Below the pieces are notes generated by a model. That model was not told where the DNA came from, ran no database searches, and saw only the letters and a program-made list of their open reading frames with translations. Below, one piece after another: positions 10,721 to 21,356 of a stretch of DNA of 64,000 bases (positions are counted from its first letter, which is position 1; each line of letters begins with the position of its first letter). The DNA lies in assembly GCA_963555705.1 (NCBI GenBank), contig OY743187.1, positions 16,134,133 to 16,198,132 on the forward strand. Direction: 5' to 3'. A program made the translations under genes and the position numbers. This stretch comes from Ligustrum vulgare. Taxonomy: Eukaryota > Streptophyta > Magnoliopsida > Lamiales > Oleaceae.

Positions 10721-11144
10721 AATATGACCCATGCAAGAGTTTGACTCTTTCTCCTTAAGACGATAATGCCCTGCACTGCTGTCTATCTTCTGACACTCGT
10801 GTCTCAAGATACAACGACCTTGACTCTTAATAGTACCACTTCAAATTACAAGCCCAACGAACCTAGTGATGTTTTGATCTCTCTAAACCAAAAGAGGACT
10901 AATGATTGTAATAAAATAATATTCAGGACCGAAAAGGATATTTCAGAATAGTGTAACAAGTAAAGGAATATTATTTGCAAAGAAAGAAATCAAAATTGAT
11001 TTTGGAATGAATAAAATCTATACTTGCATGTAGGTCCTCTCCTAATCTCCCCTTCAAATACTATTAGTACCCTTGGGGCCCAAACCCAATAAGGTGGTTC
11101 AATTTCTTCTACCTTTTCTATGTGGGATTGAACTTTTTCAACTT
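10721..11144. other. Non-coding flank before Copia-1
   Basis: Nothing recognisable: no long ORF, no LTR boundary and no RNA gene seen. The right edge is the Copia-1 target duplication. Confidence 0.5.
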
Positions 11145-11149
11145 CCCAC

Positions 11150-11299
11150 TGTTGTAAATATGTATAATTCTCTTACTATTGTACCAATATAGCATCTAGT
11201 AAATGTTAGGGACTTGAGTAGTAAATATGTAATATTCACTTCTTGTATATACTATCTTGTAAATGAAGAAAAAAAAAATTTCCCTTTCCATTATCGACA
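11150..11299 (+). repeat. 5' LTR of Copia-1
   Basis: 150 bp, TGTTG to CGACA. It differs from the 3' LTR mainly by length changes in the A-rich run near the end. It shares the core ATTGTACCAATATA with the Copia-2 LTR. Confidence 0.95.
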
Positions 11300-11311
11300 T
11301 GGTATCAGAGC
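11300..11311 (+). other. Primer binding site of Copia-1 (tRNA-iMet)
   Basis: TGGTATCAGAGC directly follows the 5' LTR. A GC-rich leader of about 460 bp runs from here to the gag ATG at 11770. Confidence 0.93.
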
Positions 11312-11769
11312 CAACAAAACCCTAGCTTCCATTTCCTTCCACACCTGCTGCTTCCGGCCTGACCAGTTGCTTTCCGGCCAATCACCGCGCCCCCGACGAC
11401 CTACCAAGACGCCGACGACGCCATAGCAACCTTGGAACCCTTTTTTTCGTGATTTTTGGGACCGCACGACCCTGCCTGCGCATTTTTCCGCGTTTTTTTT
11501 CTTCGTGCCTCTTCCCTGTGCAACTACAGAGTCGTGGGCGACTCTGGTGGTCAGCTCCGGCACCATCTCCGGTCAGCTCCGGTAGAATTCTGTTTTAGCT
11601 CAGTGAGCTCTTTTTCAGCTAAGCATTACCTTCTTTTGTCTTGTTTTATGTGGGAATTACTCTTTATTGAGAAATAGGTAGTTCTTTGATTGAGTTGGAA
11701 GGGACACTACCTACATTGTAAAATCCTTTGAGTGTTGGTTGGTTTTTTACTGTTATTTAGAATTGAAAA

Positions 11770-12669
11770 ATGGCTGAGAACAAGATTGTGACATCATTAG
11801 TTCACGAGACATCTTCTCCGATTCATATTAAGTTTGATGGAAAGAATTATCGTGTTTGGTCAAAACTTTTAGAGATGCACATTGCTGGTTGGAGGAAAAC
11901 AAATCATATCTCTGGTGAGAAAACTGCACCGAGTAGTAGTGACCGTGACTATGGTGAGTGGGTGGCAGATGATGCTATTGTTAAGTCATGGCTTATAAAT
12001 TCTATGATCGACACTCTTGTGGCACATTTTGTTCAGTGTGATACTGCCAAAGATGTTTGGGATACGGTTAAGAAAAGTTACCTTGATGTCTCTGATTCAT
12101 CACAAATTTATGAGTTAGTTAGAAAATCTTTCCAATTGAGTCAAGGGAAACGACCTCTTGTCACGTATTACACTGAAATGAACTCTGTTTTCTTGGAGCT
12201 TGATTATCGTAGGCCAAATACTATGAAGTGTACAGTCGATATTGAAGAGTTAAGGAAACGTTCTGCTGAAGATAGGATTTATATGTTTCTTGCGGGGCTT
12301 GATCATAATCTAGATCAGGTACATAGTCGCATTTTGGCGGAAACACCTCTTCCAACCCTGGAGGAAGTCTTCTCTATGGTCCGCCGTGAGGAACAACGGC
12401 AACTTACCATGGGGACTGAAAGCCACTCTGAGGCTTCTGCATTAGCCGCTAGAGGATTCAATCCTCGATCAAGTGCCCCTAATCAATCTTATGATATTTG
12501 CTCATTCTGTCATTTCAAAGGACACACTGTTGACAAATGTTTCAAGAAAAATGGGTATCCGGACTGGATCATACGCAAACAAGCTGAGAGGAAAGATTGG
12601 AGACCCTCTCAAACTAGTCATGCATCTACTGTCTCTACTCATGCTCCCGCTGCATCTCATGTTGCTTGA
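11770..12669 (+). pseudogene. Copia-1 gag
   Basis: Starts at the ATG at 11770 (MAENKIVTSLVHETSS). It contains the Copia gag domain (FDGKNYRVWSKLLEMHI, DAIVKSWLINSM, AKDVWDTVKKSYLD) and a CX2CX4HX4C zinc knuckle (CSFCHFKGHTVDKC). It ends at a TGA (12667-12669) where Copia-2 has CGA, a C to T change at a CpG that cuts gag from protease in what should be one polyprotein. Confidence 0.9.
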
Positions 12670-14592
12670 TTGTCTCCGAGGGAAGGTATTTTTGGTTTAG
12701 CATCTATTTCTACTGTATCTAATTCTTGGGTTATCAATTCTGGAGCTACTGATCATTTCACTTGCAATCCTTCTACTCTTGATTCTCTAACCACTTCACA
12801 TGTTCAGTATGTCCAGGTGGCAAATGGAAATTCTGTCCAAATTACTGGGGCCAGAAATGTTTCATTTTCACCTACTCTATCCTTATCCTTTGTCCTACTT
12901 GCTCCTACATTCTCTACCAACTTATTATCCATTAGTCAAATTACAAAAACGCTAGATTGTTATGTGACTTTCTCACCCTCTCATTGCATTTTTCAGGACA
13001 ATCGAACGAAGATGACGATTGGCACTGGTAGAGAAAGAGGAGGACTATATTTTTTGGAGGGGACAAGGAAACTGCAAAAAGAGACTGGTGATGGGCTTCA
13101 AGCTGTTAGTAGATCTTCTCCTAGAGACAAGATCCTTTTGTGGCACTGTCGACTAGGGCACCCGTCATTTTCTTATTTAGAACACCTGTTCCCAAATTTG
13201 TTTCAGAATACTCCTAGTTCTAGTATGCGATGTGAACAATGTATTTTTGCCAAAAATCATCTTGTATCTTTTAAAATCAGTCTTAATAGAAGTCAAGTTC
13301 CATTTACTTGTGTTTATACTGGTGTTTGGGGCCCTTTCTCTACCCCATCTATTTCCAGTAAAAAATATTTTGTTTCTTTTATTGATGATTGCACCAGAGT
13401 GTGTTGGATATACTTGTTAAAATCTAAAGGTGATGTCGTGCATGTTATTCCCCAATTCTCAAAAATGGTTGAGACACAGTTTCATACACGTGTTAAGGTC
13501 TTTCATTCTGACAATGGTTGTGAGTTTGTGAATCAAACCCTTGCTAACTTCTTCATGACTCACGGTATTCTCCACCAAACAACTTGTGGTTACACACCAC
13601 AACAGAACAGTATAGCGGAGCGTAAAAATAGGCATATCCTTGAGGTATCCAGAGTTTTATGCTTCACTATGCGGGTTCCAAAACGTTTTTGGGTTGAAGC
13701 TGTGACAACTACCGTCTTTCTCATCAATTGTATGCCTTCTCGCATAATCAATTTTCAAACTCCCCTAATGATGTTGTCAAGGTTTCATCCTATTCCTTCT
13801 GCCTTAAATATTTGTCCTAAAATTTTTGGTTGTGTATGTTATGTTCACGTGCATTCTCATCTTAGAGACAAACTCGATCCTCGTGCCTTGAAATGTGTTT
13901 TCCTTGGTTACTCTAGCTCCCAAAAGGGCTACAAATGCTTTCATCCCCCTACAGGGAAATATTACATTTCTATGGATGTTGAATTCTGCGAATCTGAGTC
14001 CTTTTTTTCGGATGATGTGTCCTTGGTTCCACTTCAGGGGGAGGTTTATAGTAAAGAAGGGGAACAAATGTGGTTAGAAGAAAAGAAAGTTTGGAATTCT
14101 GGGGGGAAGGGGGAGTCCGAAGTTGAGAGTGATAGATCACCGAGGTTGTTCCAAAAATGCTATTCCAGGAGAAATCTAGATATTCCTCATACCCCAGCAC
14201 TAGTTACTGAAGACACAGTTGGGCCCTCTTCAGACTTTGATAGTCCTCCTATTGATGCTACGGTGCCATCGGACTCTTCTATGATTGAAAATGAGGTACA
14301 TATTTCACCTCCTACCTCTCCTAACTCTATACCTATTTCTAATTCTAACCCTGCAGCTTCAGACAATATTGACACCATAGGTAGGAGACATTCCATTCGG
14401 AATCGTAAACCACCTGATAGGTTGGGTTCTCAACATCTTCTTCCAATACTACCTTTCCTATCTCTGACTATATCTCTTACCATCGTTTATCTAAGACTAA
14501 CTTGGCATTTTCCCTTCAACTTTCTTCTGTTTCTATTCCTAATAATTTCCATGAAGCTCTTGATCAGCCTAAGTGAAAATTTGCTATGGTAG
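12670..14592 (+). pseudogene. Copia-1 protease and integrase
   Basis: Continues in the gag frame. The protease active site reads INSGATDHF where Copia-2 has IDSGATDHF, so the catalytic aspartate is lost. The pre-integrase zinc region (LWHCRLGHPS, CEQCIFAKNH) is kept. In the integrase the first catalytic aspartate is replaced (TGVWGPF versus TDVWGPF), while the SDNG aspartate and the glutamate of SIAERKNR remain. A 1-nt deletion near 14426 throws the frame, which then ends at 14592. Confidence 0.88.
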
Positions 14593-15611
14593 AAGAAATG
14601 GATGCTCTTCAAAAAAATTCTACTTGGGAGGTGGTCCCCCTACCACCAGGAAAGAGAACTGTAGGGTGCAAATGGGTGTACTCGTTAAAATACAAGTCTG
14701 ATGAGAATGTGGATAGGTATAAGGTTAGACTGGTTGCAAAAGGTTACACACAGACCTATGGAATTGACTATCAGGAAACTTTTGCTCCAGTGGCCAAGAT
14801 GAATACTGTTAGAGTTATTATATCTTTAGAAGTCAATCTTGACTGGCCATTGAGACAATTTGATGTTCAAAGTTTATTTCTTCACGGTGATCTGATAGAG
14901 GAAGTGTATATGGATCCACCTATGGGTTTTAATCCTCCAGGAGGTAAGGTGTGTAAATTGAAGAAAGCCCTATATGGGCTAACACAATCACCAAGGCCAT
15001 GGTTTGGAAGGTTGAGTTGTTCAATGAAGAAGTACGGTTTTAAGCAGACACTGGCTGACTACGCCCTATTCTATAAAAGAAATGATCGGGATATTACCTT
15101 GCTCATTGTATATGTTGACGATATGATTGTTACTGGAAGCAACCTCAGTGAAGTTCAAAGGCTTCAAGTTCATCTGACCACAGAGTTTGAAATGAAAGAC
15201 TTGGGTACTCTGAAATATTTTTTGGGCATCGAAGTATCACGATCCGAGCAAGGACTTTTCCTTTCCTAACGCAAGTATGTTCTTGATCTCTTAGCTGAAA
15301 CTGGTATGTCAGCTTGTGCTCCTGTAGATACACCTATTGAGGTGAATCGTGGTCTATCTATCTACCCAGATCAGGTCCCTACGAACAAAGAGAGATATCA
15401 AAGATTGGTAGGAAAATTGATCTATCTTACTCACACAAGACCCGATCTCTCATATGCGGTGAGTGTTGTAAGCCAATTCATGCATAACCCAAGTGATCAG
15501 CACATGAGTGCAATTAATCGTATTTTGGAATATCTAAAGTCCTCTCCGGGCAAGGGCGTCTTGTACTCAAAAAGAGAGCATCTAGACATTGTGGGTTATT
15601 ACAAATTCTGA
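14586..15611 (+). pseudogene. Copia-1 reverse transcriptase
   Basis: From MVEEMDALQKNSTWEVV, the standard start of the Copia RT region, through GCKWVYSLKYKSD, KARLVAKGYTQ-like KVRLVAKGYTQ, ALYGLTQSPRPWF and the active site YVDDMIVTGS. A TAA at 15267-15269 replaces a glutamine codon (CAA in Copia-2). The frame reopens to 15611, where a 1-nt insertion near 15600 shifts it again. Confidence 0.88.
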
Positions 15612-16068
15612 TTTTGCGGGATCAAGACTAGATAGAAAATCTACATCGGGATATGTTTCATTTGTTGGAGGAAATCTTGTTACTTGGAGAAGTAAGAAGC
15701 AAAACGTGGTTTCACTATCCAGTGCAGAGGCAGAATATCGTGATTTGCATCATGCAACTACCGAACTTACATGGTTGAAGATTCTTCTTAGTGAACTTGG
15801 TTTTGGTCCAAGTAAGTCTATGTTACTCTTTTGTGACAACACTGCAGCTATTGAGATAGCAAACAATCCAGTTCAACATGATCGAATAAAGCACGTAGAA
15901 CTTGACAGAAACTACATCAAAGACAACCTCGACTCCAAGAATATAGAGATTCCATTTATTAAAAGTGAAAATCAACTAGCCGATATCATGACACACGGAG
16001 TGACTAGTGGTTCATTCTATAAATCGATATCCAAGTTGGGCATGTGTGATATATATGCACCAACTTGA
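15612..16068 (+). pseudogene. Copia-1 RNase H
   Basis: The open frame begins at about 15589, overlapping the end of the previous frame. It contains SDFAGSRLDRKSTSGY, LSSAEAEYRDL, FCDNTAAIEIANNPVQH and KHVELDRNYIKDNL, and ends LGMCDIYAPT with a TGA just before the polypurine tract. The first RNase H aspartate motif is disrupted by the frameshift. Confidence 0.88.
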
Positions 16069-16075
16069 GGGGGAG

Positions 16076-16229
16076 TGTTGTAAATATGTATAATTCTCTT
16101 ACTATTGTACCAATATAGCATCTAGTAAATGTTAGGGACTTGAGTAGTAAATATGTAATATTCACTTCTTGTATATACTATCTTGTAAATGAAGGGAAAA
16201 AAAAACTTTTTCCCTTTCCATTATCGACA
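16076..16229 (+). repeat. 3' LTR of Copia-1
   Basis: 154 bp, TGTTG to CGACA, preceded by the polypurine tract TTGAGGGGGAG at 16065-16075. It is 4 bp longer than the 5' LTR in the A-rich tract. Confidence 0.95.
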
Positions 16230-16234
16230 CCCAC

Positions 16235-17248
16235 TAATTTATTTTGTCTATTTATTTCAACTTCAAGTGGCTACCTTTGACCTTAATTTCTCTTAGTCAA
16301 AAGTTGGTCAAACAACTTTTATAACGACGAGAAATGTATCATCCCCAAACAAATTGAAATTCTAATTTGTATAAATCTCATTGATAAACTTTTCAGCTAA
16401 TCATGGAATTTACTTTAACCTAATTTCAAGAAGAGAAAGATGCATTTTCCATGTCTTCCAAAAAAAATTCTTGGCCTTTTAATAGTTGTTGGAATGTTCT
16501 GTAAAGTTTAGCATACTTCTAATTAGCTTTATAATTCGAAACCAAGGTTGTCTAAAAATCCTAAAAATTGGAAGTACGAAACATCCGTTGACATCTGATG
16601 TATAGAACAGAATGCTTTATGATTTATTTTGCCAATCATATTCTGCTAACTCATTTCTACCTGTAGAGTATTAAAATTGAACAATGTTGTATGATCAAAG
16701 GATGGAAACTAATCTCATCTGGTGCTATCATGTGTTAATAAATATATGGTTATTTTGTTTTATTTATTTATTAAGGGTAGAATAGTCTTTCCAGCATAGC
16801 CTATCTATAGTTTATTTGTAATTAGGTTTCTAATTAACTTTGTTTTATTTTTTCATTATGCATAAGGAACCCTAGCCTCCCCTTTTTCCTTTGATTCTTC
16901 TTGGTCTTTGTTTTCTTTGATTCTTATATTGTTTTGTCGAGATCATTTAACACTATGATCCCACCCACCAGATAATTTCTCTAGCACGAGAAACGAGAGC
17001 TGTATTTGATGACAACAGCTCAAATGTGCATCTTGTGGATCCCACTCATTAACCATGGTGTTGATGACATGTATTAAATGAAATTGGTGTATAATAAAAT
17101 TTTGATTATACGGATCTTAACTATTTTACAAAAGCGGATGCAATTCACAGTCCTGTCCATCGGTGATGACAACTCATGGGGCCCCCACTGTGCGTAACTT
17201 CAGATACAAACCTCATCAAGGGCAGCAAAGAAAATGTGTGCAAAAAAC
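16235..17248. repeat. Duplicated non-coding block, paralogous to 30305-30740
   Basis: About 16555-16735 (TTGGAAG ... ACATCTGATGTATAGAACA, TTTATTTTGCCAA, CATCTGGTGC) and 17040-17120 (CATTAACCATGG ... TATTAAATGAAATTGGTGT) match 30305-30485 and 30650-30735 in the same order. This is non-coding DNA duplicated along with the J-domain gene family. No gene is seen. Confidence 0.75.
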
Positions 17249-17251
17249 TTA

Positions 17252-18099
17252 GGTGGCGTTCTATTTGTATTTTATTTTGTATTTTCATTTTCAAAAATGT
17301 TTTGTGTTCCTGTTTTTATTTTTGTTTTTAAATTTGCTGAAAATACATTTGGTTTGTCATTTCTGAAAACTGTTTTTGAAAATGAAAAGCTGAAATATAA
17401 GTTCTGTTTGAAATTTTGCAGAATACTACTTAAACTATTTTTAATTAATTTGCTTGCAAAATACTACTGGTTCAAACTCAAATTTCCTTTCACAATACAC
17501 TGAAAACATGGTTACATGCAACACACTAATATGAGCATTAAGAGTCTATATTAACACAGCTTGGTCAGGTTCGGGATTTGAGGAAGCTCTAGTTCTATTA
17601 AAATCCAAAAAATGCAAGTTCTTTCAAAACCATCAGAGTCCATTTATCAAGGCATTTTTTGAAATATAACAACAAGAATTCTCATTTGATTTTTTTTTTT
17701 GTAATATTGATATTGAATTCAATAAAACTTTATTTAAGCTTAGTTCCAAATTAGGATAATTCTCCAAAAAAAAAAAAAAAAATCTTTATTTAGACTTAGT
17801 TCCAAGTTAGGATAATTCTAAAAAATAAAATAAAATAAAAAATAAAAACTTTATATAAAGCTTAGTTCCAAGTTAGGATAATTCTTAAAAAAAAAAAAAA
17901 AAATCTCAGAACGCGTTTTGAACATTTTTTGTTGAAATACACACAAAACGCCCAAAACGAGGTTTTAGGTGTTTTGCGTACAATTTTTTTTTTTTTGTTT
18001 TCCAAAATGCGGTATCGGAAATGGTAAAGAGAACGCGTTTTTAGTGTTTTCGAAAATAAAAACAGAAAACGACCTCAAAACAGTAAAGAGAACATGACC
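17252..18099. mobile_element. 848-bp MITE-like element with TTA target duplication
   Basis: The ends are inverted repeats: left GGTGGCGTTCTATTT, right (reverse complement) GGTCATGTTCTCTTT, each flanked by TTA (17249-17251 and 18100-18102). That pattern is typical of PIF/Harbinger-type non-autonomous elements. Inside, a unit with AAGCTTAGTTCCAA and TTAGGATAATTCT is repeated three times (about 17725-17900), separated by A-runs. It has no coding capacity. Confidence 0.65.
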
Positions 18100-18102
18100 T
18101 TA

Positions 18103-18960
18103 GATTTTGATGGTCATATTTAGGTTACAAAGACAAAGACTAATACAATTTACAATATCCGATGTAGTCAGTAAAGTTAATTTTGATGAATCCATACAAA
18201 ACTCAAATACTCTGTGTTGATACTTGATAGTACCTCATCAATGCCATTAAAAAAATGTAAAACTAGTGGTTTGAAAATGAGAAAATGAGAAAAGATAATA
18301 ATAAGCTTGATATTACTGTGACTAGAATCCCTTTTGAAACACAGTTGCATAAAAAATTCACTAAATTTTGGATGATTTTGCTTCAAATAGGAATAATTTC
18401 GATAAATATTGCAACTTTACTCGAGAATAGAGTATACAATTTGATAACTCAATTTTTTCCAAGGGAAAACGCATGAATGCAAAAAATCATTAAATTATGA
18501 ACCAAAAAAAAAAAAAGGAAATCCATTTAAAGCAAAGGCTTGTGAACTGCAAACAAAGGCTTCTAAACTTCAAAAAGTAAAGTGGCTTTGAACCGCAAAC
18601 AACCCATGGCATTTCCCTATAATCCTTTCCTCTACATTTCTTTCATAATTTTCTATCAAAAAAAACTTTGGATTTCCTAAATTTTGTAAGTAGAAAATTT
18701 TCTGCTAATTTTTTTTTTTTTTTGGATCCAGGGTGATAAGGAAAGCTGTAAAATCAACATTTCATCATTTTTCTTTTGCTCAAATGTCGCCTCAGGTTTT
18801 GGCGTTTCTAGTGAAGAATGTTGATGCAGTGATTAATTTGCTATATGTATGCTGATGTGTGCAATTAGATTTGATATAATTCTATTTTGTAATATATGGT
18901 CGTTGCGTAATAAATGTGCAACTTGTCTGTACCTTTTTTAGTTGAAGTGTATGGTGCAAA
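18103..18960. repeat. Duplicated non-coding block, paralogous to 31080-31430
   Basis: About 18580-18790 (AAGTGGCTTTGAACCGCAAA, TTTTCTATCAAAAAAA, GGATCCAGGGTG, TCATCA) matches 31235-31420 in order. It lies upstream of a J-domain gene tail fragment. No ORF of interest. Confidence 0.65.
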
Positions 18961-18969
18961 GACTGATGT

Positions 18970-19160
18970 CTAAAGTGTAGCAGGTGGTTCCGAAAGTTCT
19001 ATATTAACACCTTCCAGAGCCACTCCAACTGCACAACAGATCCAGCCTGCTGATGAAAGTTTGAAGGATGGCATGAAGACAATATCTATGGCCGAGTAGC
19101 ATTACACACCCTCAGCTTCAGAGAAGGAAATCAAAAAGAGGCACATATGATGATTTTTAC
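18970..19160 (+). pseudogene. Tail fragment of a J-domain family gene
   Basis: Closely matches about 43990-44210 of the J-less gene at 43750: CAGGTGGTTCCG, ACACCTTCCAGAGCCACTCCA, CAGATCCAGCCTG, GGATGGCATGAAGACA, then AAATCAAAAAGAGGC. The middle of the match has a deletion and the frame is broken by stops. Only this serine/threonine-rich middle section remains, with no J domain or zinc ribbon next to it. Dead copy. Confidence 0.8.
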
Positions 19161-20263
19161 TCTGCTACTGATAAAAGAATTAAGTTTCTACTGTCACTCA
19201 TGAAAATTCTAATTCTCATGAAAACTTGAAAGGGATTTTATTTTTATGCATATATACTTAGTTCTCGTGAAAGTTGCTGATATTTGTTTGAATTATTTAG
19301 AGGATATATCCTTTCGCTTCCTACTGTAAGAGGGGGGGGGGGGGGGGGTAAAATATCTGTGTGAGGATATTAGCTTTATTTGGAGTTTTGAAGCAAGTTT
19401 GACACGAGGTTTATGTGTTCAACAATTTAGTTTTTGAGATGACAAAAAAAAAAGAGGACTGCTTCATCAATCCCAGCCTTTGTGATGACAGCTCATATGT
19501 GTGTTCATTGGAGCCCACGATGCTTGGTCAGATACACCCCTTGTTTACCTCGTACAACTCTGTCAAATTCAGTAAATATTCGTCTGTAATAAACTGATTT
19601 TTGTAGTCATTACATTACAAAAAATATGATGAAATCTGTAAAGTAACTTTGATGAATCCATCCAAATCACACATAATCTCTATGAATTGGTAGCCTCATG
19701 AATGGTCCAAAAAAATATGCAAATAATTAAAGAAAATTAACAGGTTCTTATTTAGTTTAGATATCATTTCCGCTATTATTGAGGATTGGAAGACTTTTGC
19801 TTGCTTGAAATACAAGGTATGAATTTCTGGGTATGAGTGAAATATTTGACGTGTGTTTCTTTCCCTTTTGTTTCAATTGCTTGGAATGTATTTGATTTTT
19901 ATTTCTTTTCGAGATATTGCCGCGGTCTATTTGAAGATTTTTTTTTTTAATATGATTTTTTTGCTGGCGTTGTTAAAAGAGAAATGAATTAAGTTTCCAC
20001 TATCACGGAAGATTGAAGTCTCTCATCAAAACTCGAAGGAGATGAATGAATAGATTTCAAGTTCTTGTAAAGGTTGCTGATATGTTTTGAATTATTTAAA
20101 GGATATTATTTTTGTTTTCTATTTGTTAGGTAGAAAGACTTTCGCAAGTGGATATAGGTTTGCGTAAAGTTTTGATGCAGGTTTGGCATGGGGTTCAGTG
20201 TTCGGTAATTTCATTTGTCGTTTCTTGTTGTTTCCTTTCATGTTTATTAGATAACGTCTTTAA
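19161..20263. repeat. Duplicated module flank, paralogous to 38640-39140 and 41690-42230
   Basis: About 19740-20263 (GAAATGAATTAAGTTTCCAC, GGTTGCTGATATGTTTTGAA, GGTAGAAAGACTTTCGCAAG, GGCATGGGGTTCAGTGT, AGATAACGTCTTTAAG) matches the other two blocks closely. A G-run of 18 lies at 19332-19349. The block was interrupted by Copia-2 and continues at 25336. Confidence 0.8.
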
Positions 20264-20268
20264 GATGG

Positions 20269-20407
20269 TGTTGAGATTTTGTCAATTAATTGTACCAATA
20301 TAACATCTATTATAGTTTAGGGACTAAAGTGATAATATATGATATCTCTTGTATATATACATGTTGTGTAATATGAGGAATTAAGATTCACATTGTACAA
20401 GTCTTCA
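20269..20407 (+). repeat. 5' LTR of Copia-2
   Basis: 139 bp from TGTTGAGATT to AAGTCTTCA. By eye it is identical to the 3' LTR, implying a recent insertion. It contains a TATA-like TTGTATATATACATG, then primer site and a GC-rich leader (20420-20945). Confidence 0.95.
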
Positions 20408-20419
20408 TGGTATCAGAGC
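20408..20419 (+). other. Primer binding site of Copia-2 (tRNA-iMet)
   Basis: TGGTATCAGAGC directly after the 5' LTR, the same primer type as Copia-1. Confidence 0.93.
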
Positions 20420-20945
20420 CTGAGAGAAAAGGAAAAAAGAAAAAAAAAACCTAACCTGTAAACCCTAAACTGCCCAGCCGCCGTCTCTGTCCAGCCGTTT
20501 CCGGTACCACCCAACGCCGACAACGGCGGCGAGCGCCGACCCACCTCCCGGCGACTGAAACCCTAGGTGGTGGCGTGGTTACCGGCGACGAAAATCGTTT
20601 TCCTGCACTGCGCGTTTTTCCTAAACTGCGCGACTAAACTGCGCGACTCCGCTCTGCTCCGGCCTCGTGCGCGATTTCCTTCCGTTCTGCTCCTGCTTCC
20701 GGCGCGACTCCACTGCGCGCTTCCGGCATCATCTCCGGCGAAAATATTGCAGATCAGTTTCCTCATTTTTTCTGGCTTGGTCTTGTCTGTTCCACTGTTT
20801 TTGTCTCGTCATATATATCTAGGTTGAAATCTCTTTTCACCTTGAAATATAGTCAGTTTGAGTTGGATTAGAGAAATTGCATTGGTGAATTTTATTTGTT
20901 GGTGGCAGTAGGGTTGTATCGTATTGACTTTGGTTATTTGAGAAA

Positions 20946-21356
20946 ATGGATGGAAACAAGATTATGACATCATTAATTCATGAGACATCGTCTCCAATTC
21001 ACATTAAGTTGGATGGAAAAAATTATCGTGTTTGGTCGAAACTTTTGGAAATGCACATTGTTGGTAGAAGAAAATCAGATCACATTTTTGGTGAGAAAAC
21101 CGCACCGGGTAAAAGTGATTCGGATTATGGTGAGTGGGTGGCGGATGATGCCATTGTGAAATCTTGGCTTATCAATTCTATGATCGATAACCTTGTGGCA
21201 CATTTTGTTCAGTGTGATACTGCTAAAGATGTATGGGATGCGGTTAAGAGAAGTTATCTTGATGTTTCTGATTCATCACAGATTTATGAGTTGGTGAGAA
21301 GATCTTTTCAATTGAGTCAAGGGGGCGGCCCCTTGTCACGTACTACACTGAAATGA
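20946..21356 (+). CDS. Copia-2 gag, N-terminal part (frameshifted)
   Basis: The ATG at 20946 begins MDGNKIMTSLIHETSS. It encodes the first 130 or so residues of the Copia gag domain (LDGKNYRVWSKLLEMHI, DAIVKSWLINSM, AKDVWDAVKRSYLD). Compared with Copia-1, one base is missing in the GGGGGCGGCCCC run at about 21321-21332, so the last few residues are out of frame and the ORF stops with TGA at 21354-21356. That stop overlaps the ATG at 21353 of the next ORF as ATGA. Confidence 0.88.
   Translation: MDGNKIMTSLIHETSSPIHIKLDGKNYRVWSKLLEMHIVGRRKSDHIFGEKTAPGKSDSDYGEWVADDAIVKSWLINSMIDNLVAHFVQCDTAKDVWDAVKRSYLDVSDSSQIYELVRRSFQLSQGGGPLSRTTLK

Larger units (their letters stand above)
11150..16229 (+). mobile_element. 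Copia-1: complete but decayed Ty1/Copia retrotransposon
   Basis: A 5080-bp element with short LTRs (11150-11299, 150 bp; 16076-16229, 154 bp) and a 5-bp target duplication CCCAC (11145-11149 and 16230-16234). The primer site TGGTATCAGAGC is at 11300 and the polypurine tract TTGAGGGGGAG at 16065. The order gag, protease, integrase, reverse transcriptase, RNase H defines Ty1/Copia. It is closely related to Copia-2 (20269-25335) in coding sequence. It carries two premature stops, two frameshifts and substitutions at catalytic residues, so it cannot move by itself. Confidence 0.95.

Noticed and set aside
12664..12672. Stop-codon readthrough between gag and protease in Copia-1
   Set aside because: Copia-2 has CGA at the same position, and the TGA fits CpG deamination in an element with many other lesions.
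17234..17503. 89-codon ORF rich in F and V as a membrane peptide
   Set aside because: It lies inside the 848-bp MITE in T-rich sequence; composition alone explains it.
21321..21356. Programmed frameshift between gag and pol in Copia-2
   Set aside because: The break is in the middle of the gag domain, upstream of the zinc knuckle, and the related Copia-1 has a continuous frame there. A simple 1-nt deletion or read error explains it better.
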